Below are positions 52,801-64,000 of a DNA stretch of 64,000 nt, piece by piece (position 1 is the first letter of the stretch; each line of letters opens with the position of its first letter). Both the position numbers and the translations under genes were made by a program. The notes beneath the pieces were generated by a model. It saw nothing but the letters and a program-made list of their open reading frames with translations, did no database searches and was not told where the DNA came from. Location of the stretch: the NCBI GenBank assembly GCA_946902875.1, contig OX336339.1:23281349-23345348 (forward strand). Reading direction: 5' to 3'. The DNA comes from Nematopogon swammerdamellus (taxonomy: Eukaryota; Arthropoda; Insecta; Lepidoptera; Adelidae).

Positions 52801-54651
52801 AATCTTTCACATTTCTAGGGATCCGTAGCCAGTCACGCTGACAGGCACCGATTTGAATGAGAAAACTTTGCACGGCTATCAAATACATAGCCTTTCGTAG
52901 ACTCGGCATGGCCTCTACCGCGCGGCCACGAACCGCTCATAAATGAAAGCGGCGTCTTTATCACCCAGCCGCGTCGCTTCCCTGCTGCGTCGTTGTGCAA
53001 AAAGTTGCATCGTTTGGCCGACGCGACGCTGTGCGGCCGACTCGGGACAATATACACTTCACACATTGGTGGCGCCGTAAATAGCGGAGGCAGCTCGCTG
53101 CCACCGGCCAGAGTCCAAGCCATCACTCTGGCCCGTCCGCAGCACCACTCCGCCCCCCCCCCCCCCCCCCCCCTCCGTCTTCACCCCCCTCAGTCGCGCC
53201 GCGTCCATCGTGACGCCCGCGGCGCGCCGCCATTTTCGGAGTTCTCTTTTTGAATTCTTGTGTAACGGCATCCATTTGTAACTTTTCAATTATTTTAAAT
53301 CTCTTCGTTATAACAGCGGTTCTACTTTCGGTGTTGATGTTCTGCAGGCACATTGCCGCCCATTATTAATACAAGTATTATTGCGAAAATACTTACCCAA
53401 ATATGGAAGCATTTAGAATTGTAGTTATTTTGTAATACTGTTGCAGACAAAATTGTATATATGTTTCTTGTTAATTTTCAATTTATTATATGTCCGCACC
53501 GGTAAAAGAAAAGTATAAATACATATATCTCTTTTCGATGCGATTGTGTCCACGAAGCCTTTTTTTTATTGCATTCCTTTTTATAATGTACGAGTATTAT
53601 TTATGCGGAGAATTTTTATTAAATTGTATTATTTTTATTACAAGAGCCAATAGTGGCATATTGTACTGTAAGTTCAATTGTACTTAAATTATAAATAAAC
53701 ACAATAAATATATAATTATATATTAATTATATTAACATTAGTAATGTAATAAATAGTTATATTACGAAGCTATTGCTGTAAAATGTCTGTCTCGAGATCA
53801 CAGGCCTATGAAGAGATTATTTCGATAAGTGAAATCGGTGTGCTCTTTCGCCTGAATGAAAGATTGTGCGGTATTGTACCGCGCTTGCGTACTCAATTAC
53901 AAACACAATTAGTCGAAACGATGTTTGAGAGAGAGATAATATAAGAGAAGTGATAGTTTTTTATCATATTTGCGTTTAAATCGGATTTACTATTAAACCG
54001 ACTTTAACGCGAGCACAGTCGCGGGCAAGAGCTCGTCTACACTATAATATAATTAAAATATTATAAAGAGATAAAGTTTGTAAGTTCGTAAGTTTGGATT
54101 GGACTTCAGAATGGACATAGGCTATGCGTGCGAAGCCGCGGGAAAAATTTAGTGTTAAATAAACTCGTAATTTGAGGCTACGCGCGCACTGTGCTACGAT
54201 AGCGGCGGGCGCGCGCGCGCGCCGTAGCAACAACGCGGCGTAGCAGTCTCGTAAACGCCTCGCGTAGATTTCGTAGAGCCTCTACGAAATTTAATTTATA
54301 CTCAAAGCGGTCTGCGTTAGCACTCTCATTTCATAGCTCATGCCAGTTTAAATGATATTACAAACGTTACATTCAAAGTTAGAATTAAACAAGTGAACGT
54401 AAAGTTACAAGTTAACAACACTTATCAAACAAGGCTTACACTCAACTTCGCCAGCTATTCCACAACCTACATTCCCAAGCTCGAACATTTTCTTTACCGC
54501 AGGCGTATATAGTTTCTAGATTTAAGCGCACAGAAACATACTTAGACGCAGCATTGACTTCTTGAAAAGGGTAAGAAGGTGATCAAAAACTAAATTACAA
54601 GTTGCATCAGTAGTCGTTTTAACAAATACAACTTGTTTTGGTGTTAAATAG
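52801..54651. other. unique sequence, partly GC-rich
   Basis: 52900-53240 is GC-rich and includes the C21 tract. 54000-54150 carries decayed GCGGGCAAGAGCT and GCGAAGCCGCGGGAAA repeat ends. No gene recognised. Confidence 0.4.
53153..53173. repeat. C homopolymer, 21 bases
   Basis: C-run within a GC-rich non-repetitive block (52900-53240). Confidence 0.85.
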
Positions 54652-54913
54652 ATTTTTTTTATTTTTATGGAAACTGCCACGGTTGGCTACATCATCTACA
54701 ACGTCCGTGATGTCAGCCCATAACACCGGGTGAACTAGGTGCCATGTCAGTGCTTCCCCCTTTGATCGTACCGGCTACACTGGACTGGTCGGAAAACACA
54801 AACTATTTACATAGCCGTTTCAACCGACGTTTCATTCAGTGCGGTGGTACCAACCCGGGCGGGTTAAACCCTACCACCAAGTAAGATTAGGAGGGAAGGG
54901 ACCTACAGTTTTA
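54652..54913 (-). mobile_element. composite SINE copy, 5'-truncated in the core
   Basis: T-run, tail, body and core ending GGGACCTACAGTTTTA. It shares the CCCCCTTTGATCG variant with the copy at 13521, so the two belong to one subfamily. Confidence 0.8.
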
Positions 54914-54970
54914 TAGATATAGATAAAGAGAACTAATCTAAGCACGTTTTCTATTATAATAATGTATTTT

Positions 54971-55022
54971 TAACCCCCGACGCAAAAAACGGAGGGGTGT
55001 TATAAGTTTGCCGTGTGCGCGC

Positions 55023-55057
<35 letters not shown>

Positions 55058-55476
55058 TATGTGAGGGAGGGTGTGTGTGTGTGTGTGTGTTAAGAGAGGG
55101 TGTGTGTGTGTCTGTGTCTGTGGCATCGTAGCTCCCAAACGGATGGACTGATTTGGATGCTGTTTTTTTTCTATTAGGAAGCTTGTTTAATCGGGATATT
55201 TATAATCAAGTAATTAAGTAATAAAAAAATTATTATCTTAAAAAGTGGACCGATTTGCATAGGTTTTTTTTTTTTAAAAAGCTTAAAATAAAAGTTAAAT
55301 TACAAATTTAAAAAACCCCCGACCGTTAAAAAGTAAAAAATAGTTTTCGTTGACTTACTTAAATAAAATATATAAATAAATCAGTGCTGCGTAGGAATTT
55401 ACTTAGCGGTTCACCGACTCCTAAGTAAGTCAACGGAAATTATTTTTTACTTTTTAAGGGTCGGTTTTTTTTTAAC
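54971..55476 (+). mobile_element. AACCCCCGAC element, uninterrupted copy
   Basis: Begins TAACCCCCGACGCAAAAAAC, with a (TG)n run at about 55022-55115, GGCATCGTAGCTCCCAAACG, then an inverted-repeat 3' module (CCCCCGACCGTTAAAAAGTA ... TACTTTTTAAGGGTCGG). The two outer ends, AACCCCCGAC and GTCGG, are mutually inverted. Confidence 0.75.
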
Positions 55477-55670
55477 TTATAACATAATATTACCAGTATC
55501 ATTTATTTGTGTAAGCAGTTAAGCATATTGGTCCGCAGTACCACTTCAGTAGTAACAGTACTTGGCTACGTAGTACCTAGTTTTAAGATTTCTAATTTAA
55601 TTTTACGTAAGTACTTCCAGATTCCAGAACGACTCGAAGTGTGGTTTCAATTTTACCGTGTCATTTCGTA

Positions 55671-55903
55671 TTTTTTTTTAATGTAACTGACACGGTTGGC
55701 TACATCACCTACAACATCCGTGATGTCAGCCCATAATACCGGGTGAACTTGGTGCCACGTCAGTGCTTCCCTTCGGTCGTGCCGGCTACACTGAACTGGA
55801 CGGAAAACACAAACTATTTACATAGACGCTTCGACCGACCTTTCATTCAGTGCGGTGGTACCAACCCGGGCGGGTTAAACCCTACCACCTAGTAATATAA
55901 GTC
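55671..55903 (-). mobile_element. composite SINE copy, TAATATAAG subtype, ending in a C-tract
   Basis: T-run, tail, body and half core ending AGTAATATAAGT, followed by 22 C residues (55903-55924). Confidence 0.8.
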
Positions 55904-55924
55904 CCCCCCCCCCCCCCCCCCCCC

Positions 55925-57202
55925 GCCCCCGACGCTCCAACGACGACGCATTTTAGCCAAATTGGTGAAACAGTGAAATTCGCACTGACTCCCCGGTAAA
56001 AGCAAGCAACACCTGAGCCTACATGAAATGAAAAATGTCCTTCCCGCAGCAGCAGAGCATGCTATACACGAACATTTTCACCATCGTCCAGTGGACTGGT
56101 AATTCGAAGTATTATTTCTAAAACGTGATATTAAAGGTCACAAGAAATAAATTTATTGAACATACTAGGCATTATCCAGCTATCAATCATTTCTTGTGTA
56201 TAATTTTTTATTATATCTTGTGAGAAAAAATCTAACTTGAAAATGTTATTAAAAAAAGTATTAGTCTTCAGTTTTATTTGTATATTTATTGAGCACCGTG
56301 AGATTCTAAAATAAGTAAGTCATTTTTTTTATTTATAAAATTGTCAAATTATAATCTACTTATTTCACAAAACATAAATAAGAAAACACCCCATAAATTG
56401 AGATTTATTTATTGCTTACGACCTCCTCAATAGAGGAGTTAGGGCCAATTTCATCACCTTCAGCTAAAATAGAGCTGCCGGTTGATTCCTGTCAACAGTC
56501 ATTTTAATTGGCAGGTAACTGTTAGCCGAGCCTTAAACGGAGGTGATGAAATCGTCAATTAGAAGTAATGCATCGAAATACAGCCTGTATTTTTCCATCC
56601 GGAAACGTACACACTGTGTCACGGACAGTTTCGTGACTAGCGAACACAGTAGATATTCTGTTAGAATCGGTTCGAATGCGCAATGATTACATTTGCCCGT
56701 CTCGGCGTAATCAAAGAGCAGCGGCGAGCGGACTATCGCTTACTGCTTCACTCAATACGCACTAACAACGCCTCTAACGAGCCCACACATTGCGACAACA
56801 CGCAACGAACAACGCCGCTCGAACTTAGCGCGGAGTTGGGCGCAAATAGGTGGCGCTGTTTGTCCGCTGTCCGGCGATGCGCACAATGGCCAGATTAGGC
56901 GGCGCAGTGTATTACTGTAAATAAGTTTTCGGTAAATGGCCGCTTTTCAGGATTCCATTATTAGCTTAATGCCGCATTCTCGTTGCTGAAAGTTTCGATA
57001 TCCTCACAAAGGCCCCGTCGAGTTTAACTTAACGTTAGTTGTTGATTAGGTCCGAAAGCGGAGGCCATTGCTTTGTGCTATTACTGCTTCGTACTGGCAT
57101 AGCAACATGTGCGGTTCGGGTCGCACTGACATAGAAACAAAGATTCGAGAAGTCTATAATACTTAGGGTTACTTCTGACGTTTATATTTCAATTAAATGT
57201 TT
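55925..57202. other. no gene recognised
   Basis: AT-rich to 56570, then a CpG-richer unique stretch to 56900. Confidence 0.4.
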
Positions 57203-57935
57203 AACCCCCGACGGAAAAGAAGGGGTTTAAATTCCTCTACCGAAACCAGTTACCAACGAAGTATAAATATTCTTCTACCGAAACCAGTTACCAGCGAAGA
57301 ATAAATTCTTCTACTGAAACCAGTTACCAACGAAGAATAAATATTCTTCTAACGAAAACAGTTACCAACGTAGACTAAATTTTCTTCTACCGAAAATCGA
57401 TACCAACGAAGAATAAATATTCTTCTACCGAAACCAGTTAACAACGAAGAAAAAATATTCTTCTACCGCAACCAGTTATGAAACTCAGTTAAGTACGCGG
57501 CCGGAAGGAGTTTGACGTCTCCGTCTGTGTGTGGCATCGTAGCTTCCAAACGGATGGGCCGATTTGTATGCGGTTTTTTTAAATTAGACAGCTGCTTTTA
57601 CCGGGATGGTTGATGGTGATCAGACCAGCCGTTTCGAAGATCACCGACACTTTTCCTAATTGGTGAAGTGATCTCTGCTGCAAAGTGGAAATTTATTATA
57701 TAAAACAAATGTATGCACTTGTAACCTAACCTAACTTGGCAGAATTATTACAATTTAAAATTTACAAATTTAAACAACCCCCGACACATCAAAAATCCTT
57801 AAAAAGTAAAAAATAGTTAATTAAAGGTGTCGGGGGAACGCTTATAAAAAAAATTAACTCGGTCTCCCGACACCTTTAATAAACTAAGCGGAAATATGTT
57901 TTTAACTTTTCAAGGTTGTTGATGTGTCGGGGTTT
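57203..57935 (+). mobile_element. AACCCCCGAC element with a 39-bp minisatellite
   Basis: Starts AACCCCCGACGGAAAAGAAG, contains a tandem array at 57231-57485, GGCATCGTAGCTTCCAAACG, and ends with an inverted repeat around GTCGGGGGAACGC and a closing TGTGTCGGGGTTTT. Confidence 0.75.
57231..57485. repeat. 39-bp tandem array, about seven units
   Basis: Units like TTCTTCTACCGAAACCAGTT ACCAACGAAGAATAAATA. The array's distal end and flank match 43620-43720 in reverse orientation. Confidence 0.8.
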
Positions 57936-58649
57936 TAAAATTTGTAATTTAACTTTATTATATTCCTTTAATAATATATACATAAAATGTCCTGTGCGTG
58001 CATACGCACACATACTGTATCCCGATAATCGGGATGAACAGAGTAATCGGCGTTGTGTTCCAAGAACACAGGGTAAATAATAACGCAATCATCTATATAC
58101 AAAAACATTTATTTCGTAATCTCTAAAGAAGCCATTACACAAACCTGGTTTCTATACATTTAATGTTCAACACCAAATTACTTGGACAAACAGACATACA
58201 ATGAAAGTTCGTTATAAGGGTTGTACATAACCCTAAACGCGCTAAGATCTTACGAAGTAAATGAAGTCGTTAGCAGGGTAGCTAACTTACCCAATTGGGG
58301 AAGCTATTGTAAAGTACATTTTACTAAATTGTTTCCCTTAAAATTTTATCGCATCTAGGAATAGGGCTTCGTTATTGTAGTCACTAATTGGGCACATATT
58401 GCTTTCGCCGAACAAGTTTTAAGGCGCAGCACTACCAAAAATATGTTTCTCCCGATTGATAAATATTTTACGTAAACAACTAAGGTTGATGTTAAAAAAA
58501 ATATGACTTTCTATAAGACATAGTGCTTACCACCAAACAGCCTAAAATACAACTGGATTTATTTGACTTGATAGAAAAAAAAGTTTCGTTCGAAAAACCT
58601 TGTTTCCGTGCCGTTCATTATATTATACACACTCGCACATACAATTGTA
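57936..58649. other. no gene recognised
   Basis: Contains a short fragment of the GGCGACTAAGGGATA family at 58014-58073. Confidence 0.4.
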
Positions 58650-58957
58650 CCACACGCTGTATCTCGACAATCCGAGTAACCAGAGTAATCGGTGCTGTGC
58701 TGCAAGTACTCTAGTAAATTACAGCACAACACCGACCACCAAGTTTAGCAATGTATTAGGACAATATAACTATCAAGCAGTGAGTAAGGCACGAAGACCC
58801 ACCTGTTGCATGACTCGGTGGAAGGACCGTGCCAAGGTGGCTATTCTGTCGCCCTTTATCACGGCATCTTGTCCTTATCCCTTAGTCGCCTTTTACGACA
58901 TGCACGGGGAGAGATGCAGTTGCGCTATTATTTTTAACTACCGGTCCCACACAGATA
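58650..58957 (-). mobile_element. GGCGACTAAGGGATA-family repeat
   Basis: Minus-strand, nearly complete copy from GTATCTCGACAATCCGAGTA to ACTACCGGTCCCACAC. A related fragment is at 58014-58073. Confidence 0.75.
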
Positions 58958-59094
58958 AAAAATACTATACTACTTCCCTTTAAAAAGAGTTTTATTAATT
59001 TTATTTTTAGAAACGTCTGACAGGCGTGCGGCCCGGCGGCGGCTGCACGGGGTACGCGTGGTGAACGGCCGGCACCAATACGAAGCACCAAGCG

Positions 59095-59180
59095 ACCGAG
59101 CACTCACTCGTTATGCGTGCTAGAAGATAATACCTACGGAACCCTCTGCGTATGAAAAATGTTCACACTTAAAAATTTTT
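59095..59180 (-). mobile_element. TGTC element, variant end fragment
   Basis: ACTCGTTATGCGTGCTAGAA, CCTACGGAACCCTCTGCGTA and TGTTCACACTTAAAAATTT match the variant end at 34180-34260. Confidence 0.5.
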
Positions 59181-59293
59181 TTCTTTTTATCAATTTGTAG
59201 TTTTTCAATTCAAAAATTAAAACCGAATTTCCTCTTAAGTTAAAAATTCCATTGGTCTATCCATTGTAGTTCAACCCGATAAACCGTCGTCGT

Positions 59294-59700
59294 CCTTAAG
59301 ACGAGACGGAAGTTAACTTTCTCCATACAAAATGGTCTTTCGGCATTTGTGTTTTCTAACCCCCTAAACCTTATCTGATTTTTACAATTATCATTTTTTT
59401 TCTTAAGAACAGTCTAATCTCCGTTCCTGTAATTTTTTGTTTAGATGAAATATACCTACAACACTGGAGCTAAAAAAAATTATTGGACCGAAAAATAATT
59501 GCATTTTGTTATTTTTGATGTCATGAAGTTCATTAAGCTTTATTGAGTCATCACTTTAGATATAAAAAAATGTAGATTCGACTGTCCTTATTACAACAAA
59601 AAAATAATTGTAAAAATCGGATAAGCTTTAGGGGGGTAAAAACATAAATACCGAAAGACGATATTGTATGGAGAAAGTTAACTTCTGTTTCGTCTTAAGC
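59294..59700. mobile_element. CTTAAGACG foldback element, complete
   Basis: Terminal inverted repeats of about 70 bp: CCTTAAGACGAGACGGAAGT... on the left and ...CTTCTGTTTCGTCTTAAGC on the right. Imperfect pairing continues inward. No coding frame. Confidence 0.8.
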
Positions 59701-60285
59701 GTTCAATACATTCAATACGTCCGCATCGCAACCGTTTTTCGACGTTTAGCGCTGAAACACGACGCCTCTACGCGCCTCACGCAATATTCACAAGTCCACT
59801 GTGTTAACCGACCAAAAAGCAATTTGAACCTTTTGTATTTGCGGAGTTGTCGAATCGGCTCGCGTGCGTTCACATGAAATGATGCAAATTAAAAAATAAA
59901 GTGTTCATCGACGGCTAATACGCGCTCGGGACTCCGAATTGGATTTTAAATGAATTATCCCGCTCGGATAATTTTCAGAAGCCGCAACACGCCGCGCGCT
60001 CTCGTAACCATTTCCTCGTCCGCTTCTCACGAACGCGACGCAAGTCAATTTAGATTACATGAGACGATCTCCGGTGCAGACGTTACGCAATGCTCCGGTC
60101 ATTGTGCGTTAATTGTTTCCTAGCGGAATAGGCGAAATGGATATAGCTATAAAAGTAAAAATCTAATTATGTTGACACAAACACGTCAACGGGCTCACGT
60201 CTCGTTGATCATATTTTATAATAACTATAAATAATTATAATAAAAGTGTTTTCCTATTGTAAATAAAAAAAAATTGCTGACTTGA
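59701..60285. other. unique sequence
   Basis: Non-repetitive and CpG-richer to 60120; no coding domain. Confidence 0.4.
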
Positions 60286-60497
60286 ATGATCAATACTAAT
60301 AATAAATCTTGGAATGGTCATGGAGTAAGTTACTTTGTTTTATGAGATAATATTGCGGTTGTAGACTACATTTACATATATATGATACTAAAACTAAATT
60401 GACTGAATTGAATTGAATTAAGGTACAGTAGCGGGTTTACTTATTTTATTATTTTTAAATACGAATTTCACGCGAGCGAAGCCGCAGGCTAAAGCTA
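60286..60497 (+). mobile_element. GCGGCTTCGCTCGC-family element, internally deleted
   Basis: GATCAATACTAATAATAAAT, GGTCATGGAGTAAGTTACTT and, after a deletion, TTCACGCGAGCGAAGCCGCA. Confidence 0.6.
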
Positions 60498-61429
60498 TAT
60501 ACTATACGTCTTATTCCGTTTGATTGCCGCCGATTTTCCGCGATGCGGACGTGTGGAGGATTTTTGGATGGATCTCTACATTATCCTCTCATGTCGTTAT
60601 CGTTCGAATAAAACATGAGAGTGAAATCGAAAATGGCATCCCGCGGAACAAAAACCAGGGGCAGGGCCCAAAGGACCCGAGGAGCCCCGAGGGCCTGAGG
60701 ATCGGTCGGTCAAAAAACTAAAAAAAACACACAAAAAACTAAAAAAACTTAAATAACAAAAAACCAACTTATAACTTACAGAGAAGTATAACGTCTACCA
60801 CGCGTACGTACCTAAACGCACAATTTATTTTATTTTATTTCATTTTAATGAACACTGTGTAAAATATTTTTTTTACACAAAATAAACGAAACTTTCGTTC
60901 AGTACATTTAATATAGAGATTGTATACAGTTAGACCGAATTTAAGATGAGCTGATAATTTGATCCAACTAAAGATTTTTCCGTTGAATTTAAGATGTTCA
61001 ACACTATTTTTTTCCCGTCTACGGTTGAACACAATATGGCCACTTCAATCGCAACCCGCGGTTACGATACGCGTTCACAGCTTAACTACAGCAATACGAA
61101 TAAACCTCGTTCTAGTTTTACTCCCATCCTTTCTTTCTCCTCTTAAATCCAATGTTGAGCGAAGCTCTTAAATCGCACGGCGTTATAAAATGGTGAGTTT
61201 ACGAGTGGCCGACGCGGGGAGAGCATCGCTTTTATACCGAACACAATGTTGGGCCTCAGTTGCCACTTGCAGAAAACCGCTTGCAGAAAAAAATGCAGAA
61301 AATATTTAATTGAAACTTCACTGACAGGAACTGTCGGTTTCTTTGTACACTAACCGATTCTGTCTATAGCATGATTCGTTTTGTTTTCATGAAAGTTTTG
61401 ATACAGGTTTTGCATGGAGCCCCTTAATT
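60498..61429. other. no gene recognised
   Basis: Short frames only. Confidence 0.4.
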
Positions 61430-61555
61430 TTGTGAACATTTCAACCGGCTACCTATTACGGTTCCAAAGATACAGCCCTAGGACAGACGAACGGGCAGAC
61501 AGACGGCGTAGGCTTAGTAATAGGCTTCCGTACGGGATACGGAAACCTAAAAAAT
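61430..61555 (+). mobile_element. TGTC element, 3' third
   Basis: TGTGAACATTTCAACCGGCT through CGTACGGGATACGGAAACCT. Confidence 0.75.
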
Positions 61556-61599
61556 GCCCAAAATAATGCTAGAGCGAAATTTGTTTCGTGACATTTGAA

Positions 61600-61711
61600 T
61601 GCACGACCGAAGGGAAGCACTGACGTGGCACCAAGGTCACCCGGTGTTATGGGCTGACATCACGGATGTTGTAGGTGATGTAGCCAACCGTGTCAGTTTC
61701 CATAAAAAAAA
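61600..61711 (+). mobile_element. composite SINE 3' fragment
   Basis: The last about 110 bp of the SINE, from GCACGACCGAAGGGAAGCAC to CAGTTTCCAT plus an A-run. Confidence 0.8.
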
Positions 61712-62177
61712 ATGTATCTACGTGTATATATACTTTAATTTCTAACTGGGGATAAACTAATTCCGCCAATAGTAATTAGGTATAATTACGAATTTAAACA
61801 CTCTGGCCTCGCACCAAAGGTGACAAGAGAATACATTTTATTCGATCCGCACGCAGCGCAGACAGGTCACGCACGACTCTGACGCCACATCCAAAGCGTT
61901 ATTTCGTTAGCTTGCTGAAAAGCGAGACAAGGTGTCGAGTGGCAGTCTCTACCTGTAGTTACTAGTTCCGCTAGTAAGTAGTTCTGTTCGGCATTACTGG
62001 CGGTCGTTCGCCGTTGCTGGCGGCAGTTAGTGCACAAGGTTTCAAGCGCCCTACAGACTGCCGCAGCTGCGTGCCGGCGAGGTGAACATATTGACTGCGT
62101 TAGATCGAAATACAGGTTAAGACGACTGACATGGCAATCGGACAGCTGAACCTCAAAAACTTCTCTTTACATTGGTG
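61712..62177. other. unique sequence
   Basis: A small local duplication (ACTGGCGGTCGTTCG / GCTGGCGGCAGTTAG) near 61998-62030; nothing else. Confidence 0.4.
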
Positions 62178-62213
62178 TGGTTTTTTTTTTTAATGGAAAC
62201 TGACACGGTTCGT
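62178..62213 (-). mobile_element. composite SINE 3' stub
   Basis: Only the T-run and AATGGAAACTGACACGGTTC remain. Confidence 0.6.
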
Positions 62214-62949
62214 CACAGTTTTTTTTATTAATTTAATTATTTATAATAATGCTTATAATATCCGAAATAATATTTATAATATCCGATCTCTATATCTTGT
62301 TTTCGACCTTTTACGTGTAAAATTGAAAAAAAAAATCAATAATTCCGGCAAATCAAACCACAACACTGACCACCACGTTTGACCTTTAGATAGTACTGAA
62401 TATTTACTTCATGGTATTAAATTCATCAAATAATATTTTTTTATATTATAATAATAATGTATTAACTTTTTATGTATTTTTTAAATTGTATATAATTAAT
62501 ATAAATATGTACATGATTGAGGCATGAAAAGAAAACGTGACAATAAAATATGAACCAACCTAATACCAATTTGTTAGTAAACTGAAAAGAAATCTTTACG
62601 AAGAGATTTGTTTTTGCTGTGTGATTGCCAAATCAAGATATTTTTTAGAAATGAAGATGCTAAATATGTATAGAGTAACTAAATATGGATTATTACATAA
62701 TGTAAAATATAATGTATTGCAACATTGTTGAATTGGGGCTTCAATGATATGAAAAGACTTGGCTCTACGTGGGATGTTACAACTTTTTACGGTGGAAAGG
62801 TTGCGTGCGAGACTTGGTACATTATATGTTTTTGATAGGTAAGAGTTTTGCTAAATTTGTAATTTAGTCGGTGTTACGCTGTAATTCACTGAAACCGCTC
62901 CTTTGCCGCACACCACTAGGGTGTTGTGTTACCGAGGCTGACAATGATA
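62214..62949. other. no gene recognised
   Basis: Strongly AT-rich. Decayed bits of the GGCGACTAAGGGATA family at about 62350-62385 and 62865-62890. Confidence 0.4.
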
Positions 62950-63312
62950 CCTTCGACCTACATTCGAATCATTTTCGAGCTACATTAGAATCCCTTTTGA
63001 TCTAAATATATTGTAATTATTTTCGACCTATATTAGAATCAGTTTTGGCCTACATTAGAATCTGTTTCGACCTACATTAGAATCAGTTTCGACCTACATT
63101 AGAATCATTTTGACCTACATTAGAATCAGTTTCGACCTACATTAGAATCATTTTCGACCTACAGTAGAATCAGTTTCGACCTACATTAGAATCATTTTAG
63201 ACCTACATTATAATCAGTTTACACCTACATTATAATCAGTTTCGACCTACATTAGAATCAGTTTCGACCTAAGTATATTAGAATTAGTTTCGACCTAAGG
63301 TCGACCTATCCG
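62950..63312. repeat. 22-bp minisatellite, about 16 units
   Basis: Repeats of TTTCGACCTACATTAGAATC with flanking A/G. In the middle, units starting GTTTCG and TTTTCG alternate. Some units carry short insertions (AAGTATATTAG). Confidence 0.9.
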
Positions 63313-63593
63313 TCAGGTATGTAGGCGTACGTACTTGGCGCGCTTTATTACCATGTTAATTGTAAGCGTGTAGAGAAATTACGACGCCCTTAGATAGAGT
63401 TAATAGGAAAACTTGCCTGCAGTACACGACGCACTGTGAAATAATGCTAGAGGGCGGGGCTTCGGCTTCATAACTGTGTTACTGTAAGTATTTCATACGT
63501 TATGAAATTGTTCAGTGATATAACAACGTACGTAAAATTTTGTTATGACAAATTATCTAAAATGTGTTTTCTCTGGGCTGGCTCGCGGACATA

Positions 63594-63820
63594 TTTTAAG
63601 GGTTCCGGAGTCAACGGACCGAACAACGAACGAACGTCCTCCCGTCCGTCCGTATGTATGTCACACGCGCTGTCTGACGTGATTACTGTGGAACATAAAG
63701 CTCAATCAATATAAAAAGTAAGGTATTCAATTTAGTCCTTACTGCACGAAAACTATTTTGAAGAAAACTCGCTATGCAAGAAAGAAAGAGCTACGGAACC
63801 CTCTGTGTAACAGGGCTCTT
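63594..63820 (-). mobile_element. TGTC element, degraded variant
   Basis: AGGGTTCCGGAGTCAACGGA, a short CCGTCCGTCCGTATG run and the variant end GCTACGGAACCCTCTGTG. Confidence 0.55.
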
Positions 63821-64000
63821 TTAAGTTCTTAGTCCTTTATTATATCATCTAGTACTAGGTATTCTATCTAAAGTTGTTATTACGTATGTGCTAAAGTTAT
63901 ACAGTCTCGTACTACGTGAAAAGTGCTTAAACTATTGCGGTTAAAAAGTGAAACTACCGGCAAGTTTAGTCTGAATACTTATACAATTAAAACCGCACAC

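Noticed and set aside
62950..63312. CRISPR-like array of 22-bp units
   Set aside because: Simple head-to-tail minisatellite without spacers.

Overview
The window is repeat-dense insect genomic DNA, almost certainly from a moth or butterfly. The dispersed families seen here (the TGTC-microsatellite element whose end carries the motif CCAAGTGCGAGT, elements ending near GCGGCTTCGCTCGC, elements bounded by AACCCCCGAC, RTE-type and CR1/Jockey-like LINE tails, a Helitron helicase relic) form a typical lepidopteran landscape. No bacterial or organellar genes, rRNA operon, CRISPR array or convincing single-copy tRNA gene was seen.

Only one host protein-coding exon is well supported. On the minus strand, 28918-29320 encodes 134 residues that start after an in-frame stop and end, at a GTGAG splice donor, inside the first RRM of a CELF/Bruno RNA-binding protein, most like the bru-3/CELF3-6 branch. 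Above about 29.3 kb (upstream for this gene) lie a CpG-rich 5' region (about 29.6-31.0 kb) and 33 kb of flank. Below 28.9 kb is the start of a long intron. A second, weaker candidate is a 63-nt phase 1-1 exon at 17054-17116 on the same strand, about 1.1 kb downstream of a second CpG-rich block (18160-18480) that contains a CRE-type TGACGTCA.

The rest is layered mobile DNA. (i) A composite SINE has a tRNA-like box A, a 5S-rRNA-like block, a central core and a conserved A-rich 3' tail, in about 15 copies. A tRNA(Ser/Leu)-like SINE (50161-50578) shares the central core, and one copy (7291-7633) joins the tail to an unrelated head inside what look like target-site duplications. (ii) The TGTC element has about 19 copies or fragments. 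(iii) DNA-transposon and foldback elements include a 990-bp hAT-like element with an exact 8-bp target duplication (4707-5696) and several large hairpins (10566-10924, 39853-40260, 44737-45005, 46721-47190, 59294-59700). (iv) LINE 3' ends are present: RTE-like at 9907, 20024 and 41953; CR1/Jockey-like at 28561, 35985 and 49741. (v) Tandem arrays occur at 15361, 43800, 47638, 51377, 57231 and 62950.

Most is ordinary mobile DNA. The points that deserve a second look are the modular SINE heads with a shared core, tRNA-like Pol III modules carried inside DNA-transposon-like elements, a LINE fragment reaching to within a few bases of the bru-3-like splice donor, the candidate cassette or alternative first exon, and an alternating (dimeric) minisatellite. 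All family names and copy boundaries come from reading the sequence by eye, with no alignment or database search.
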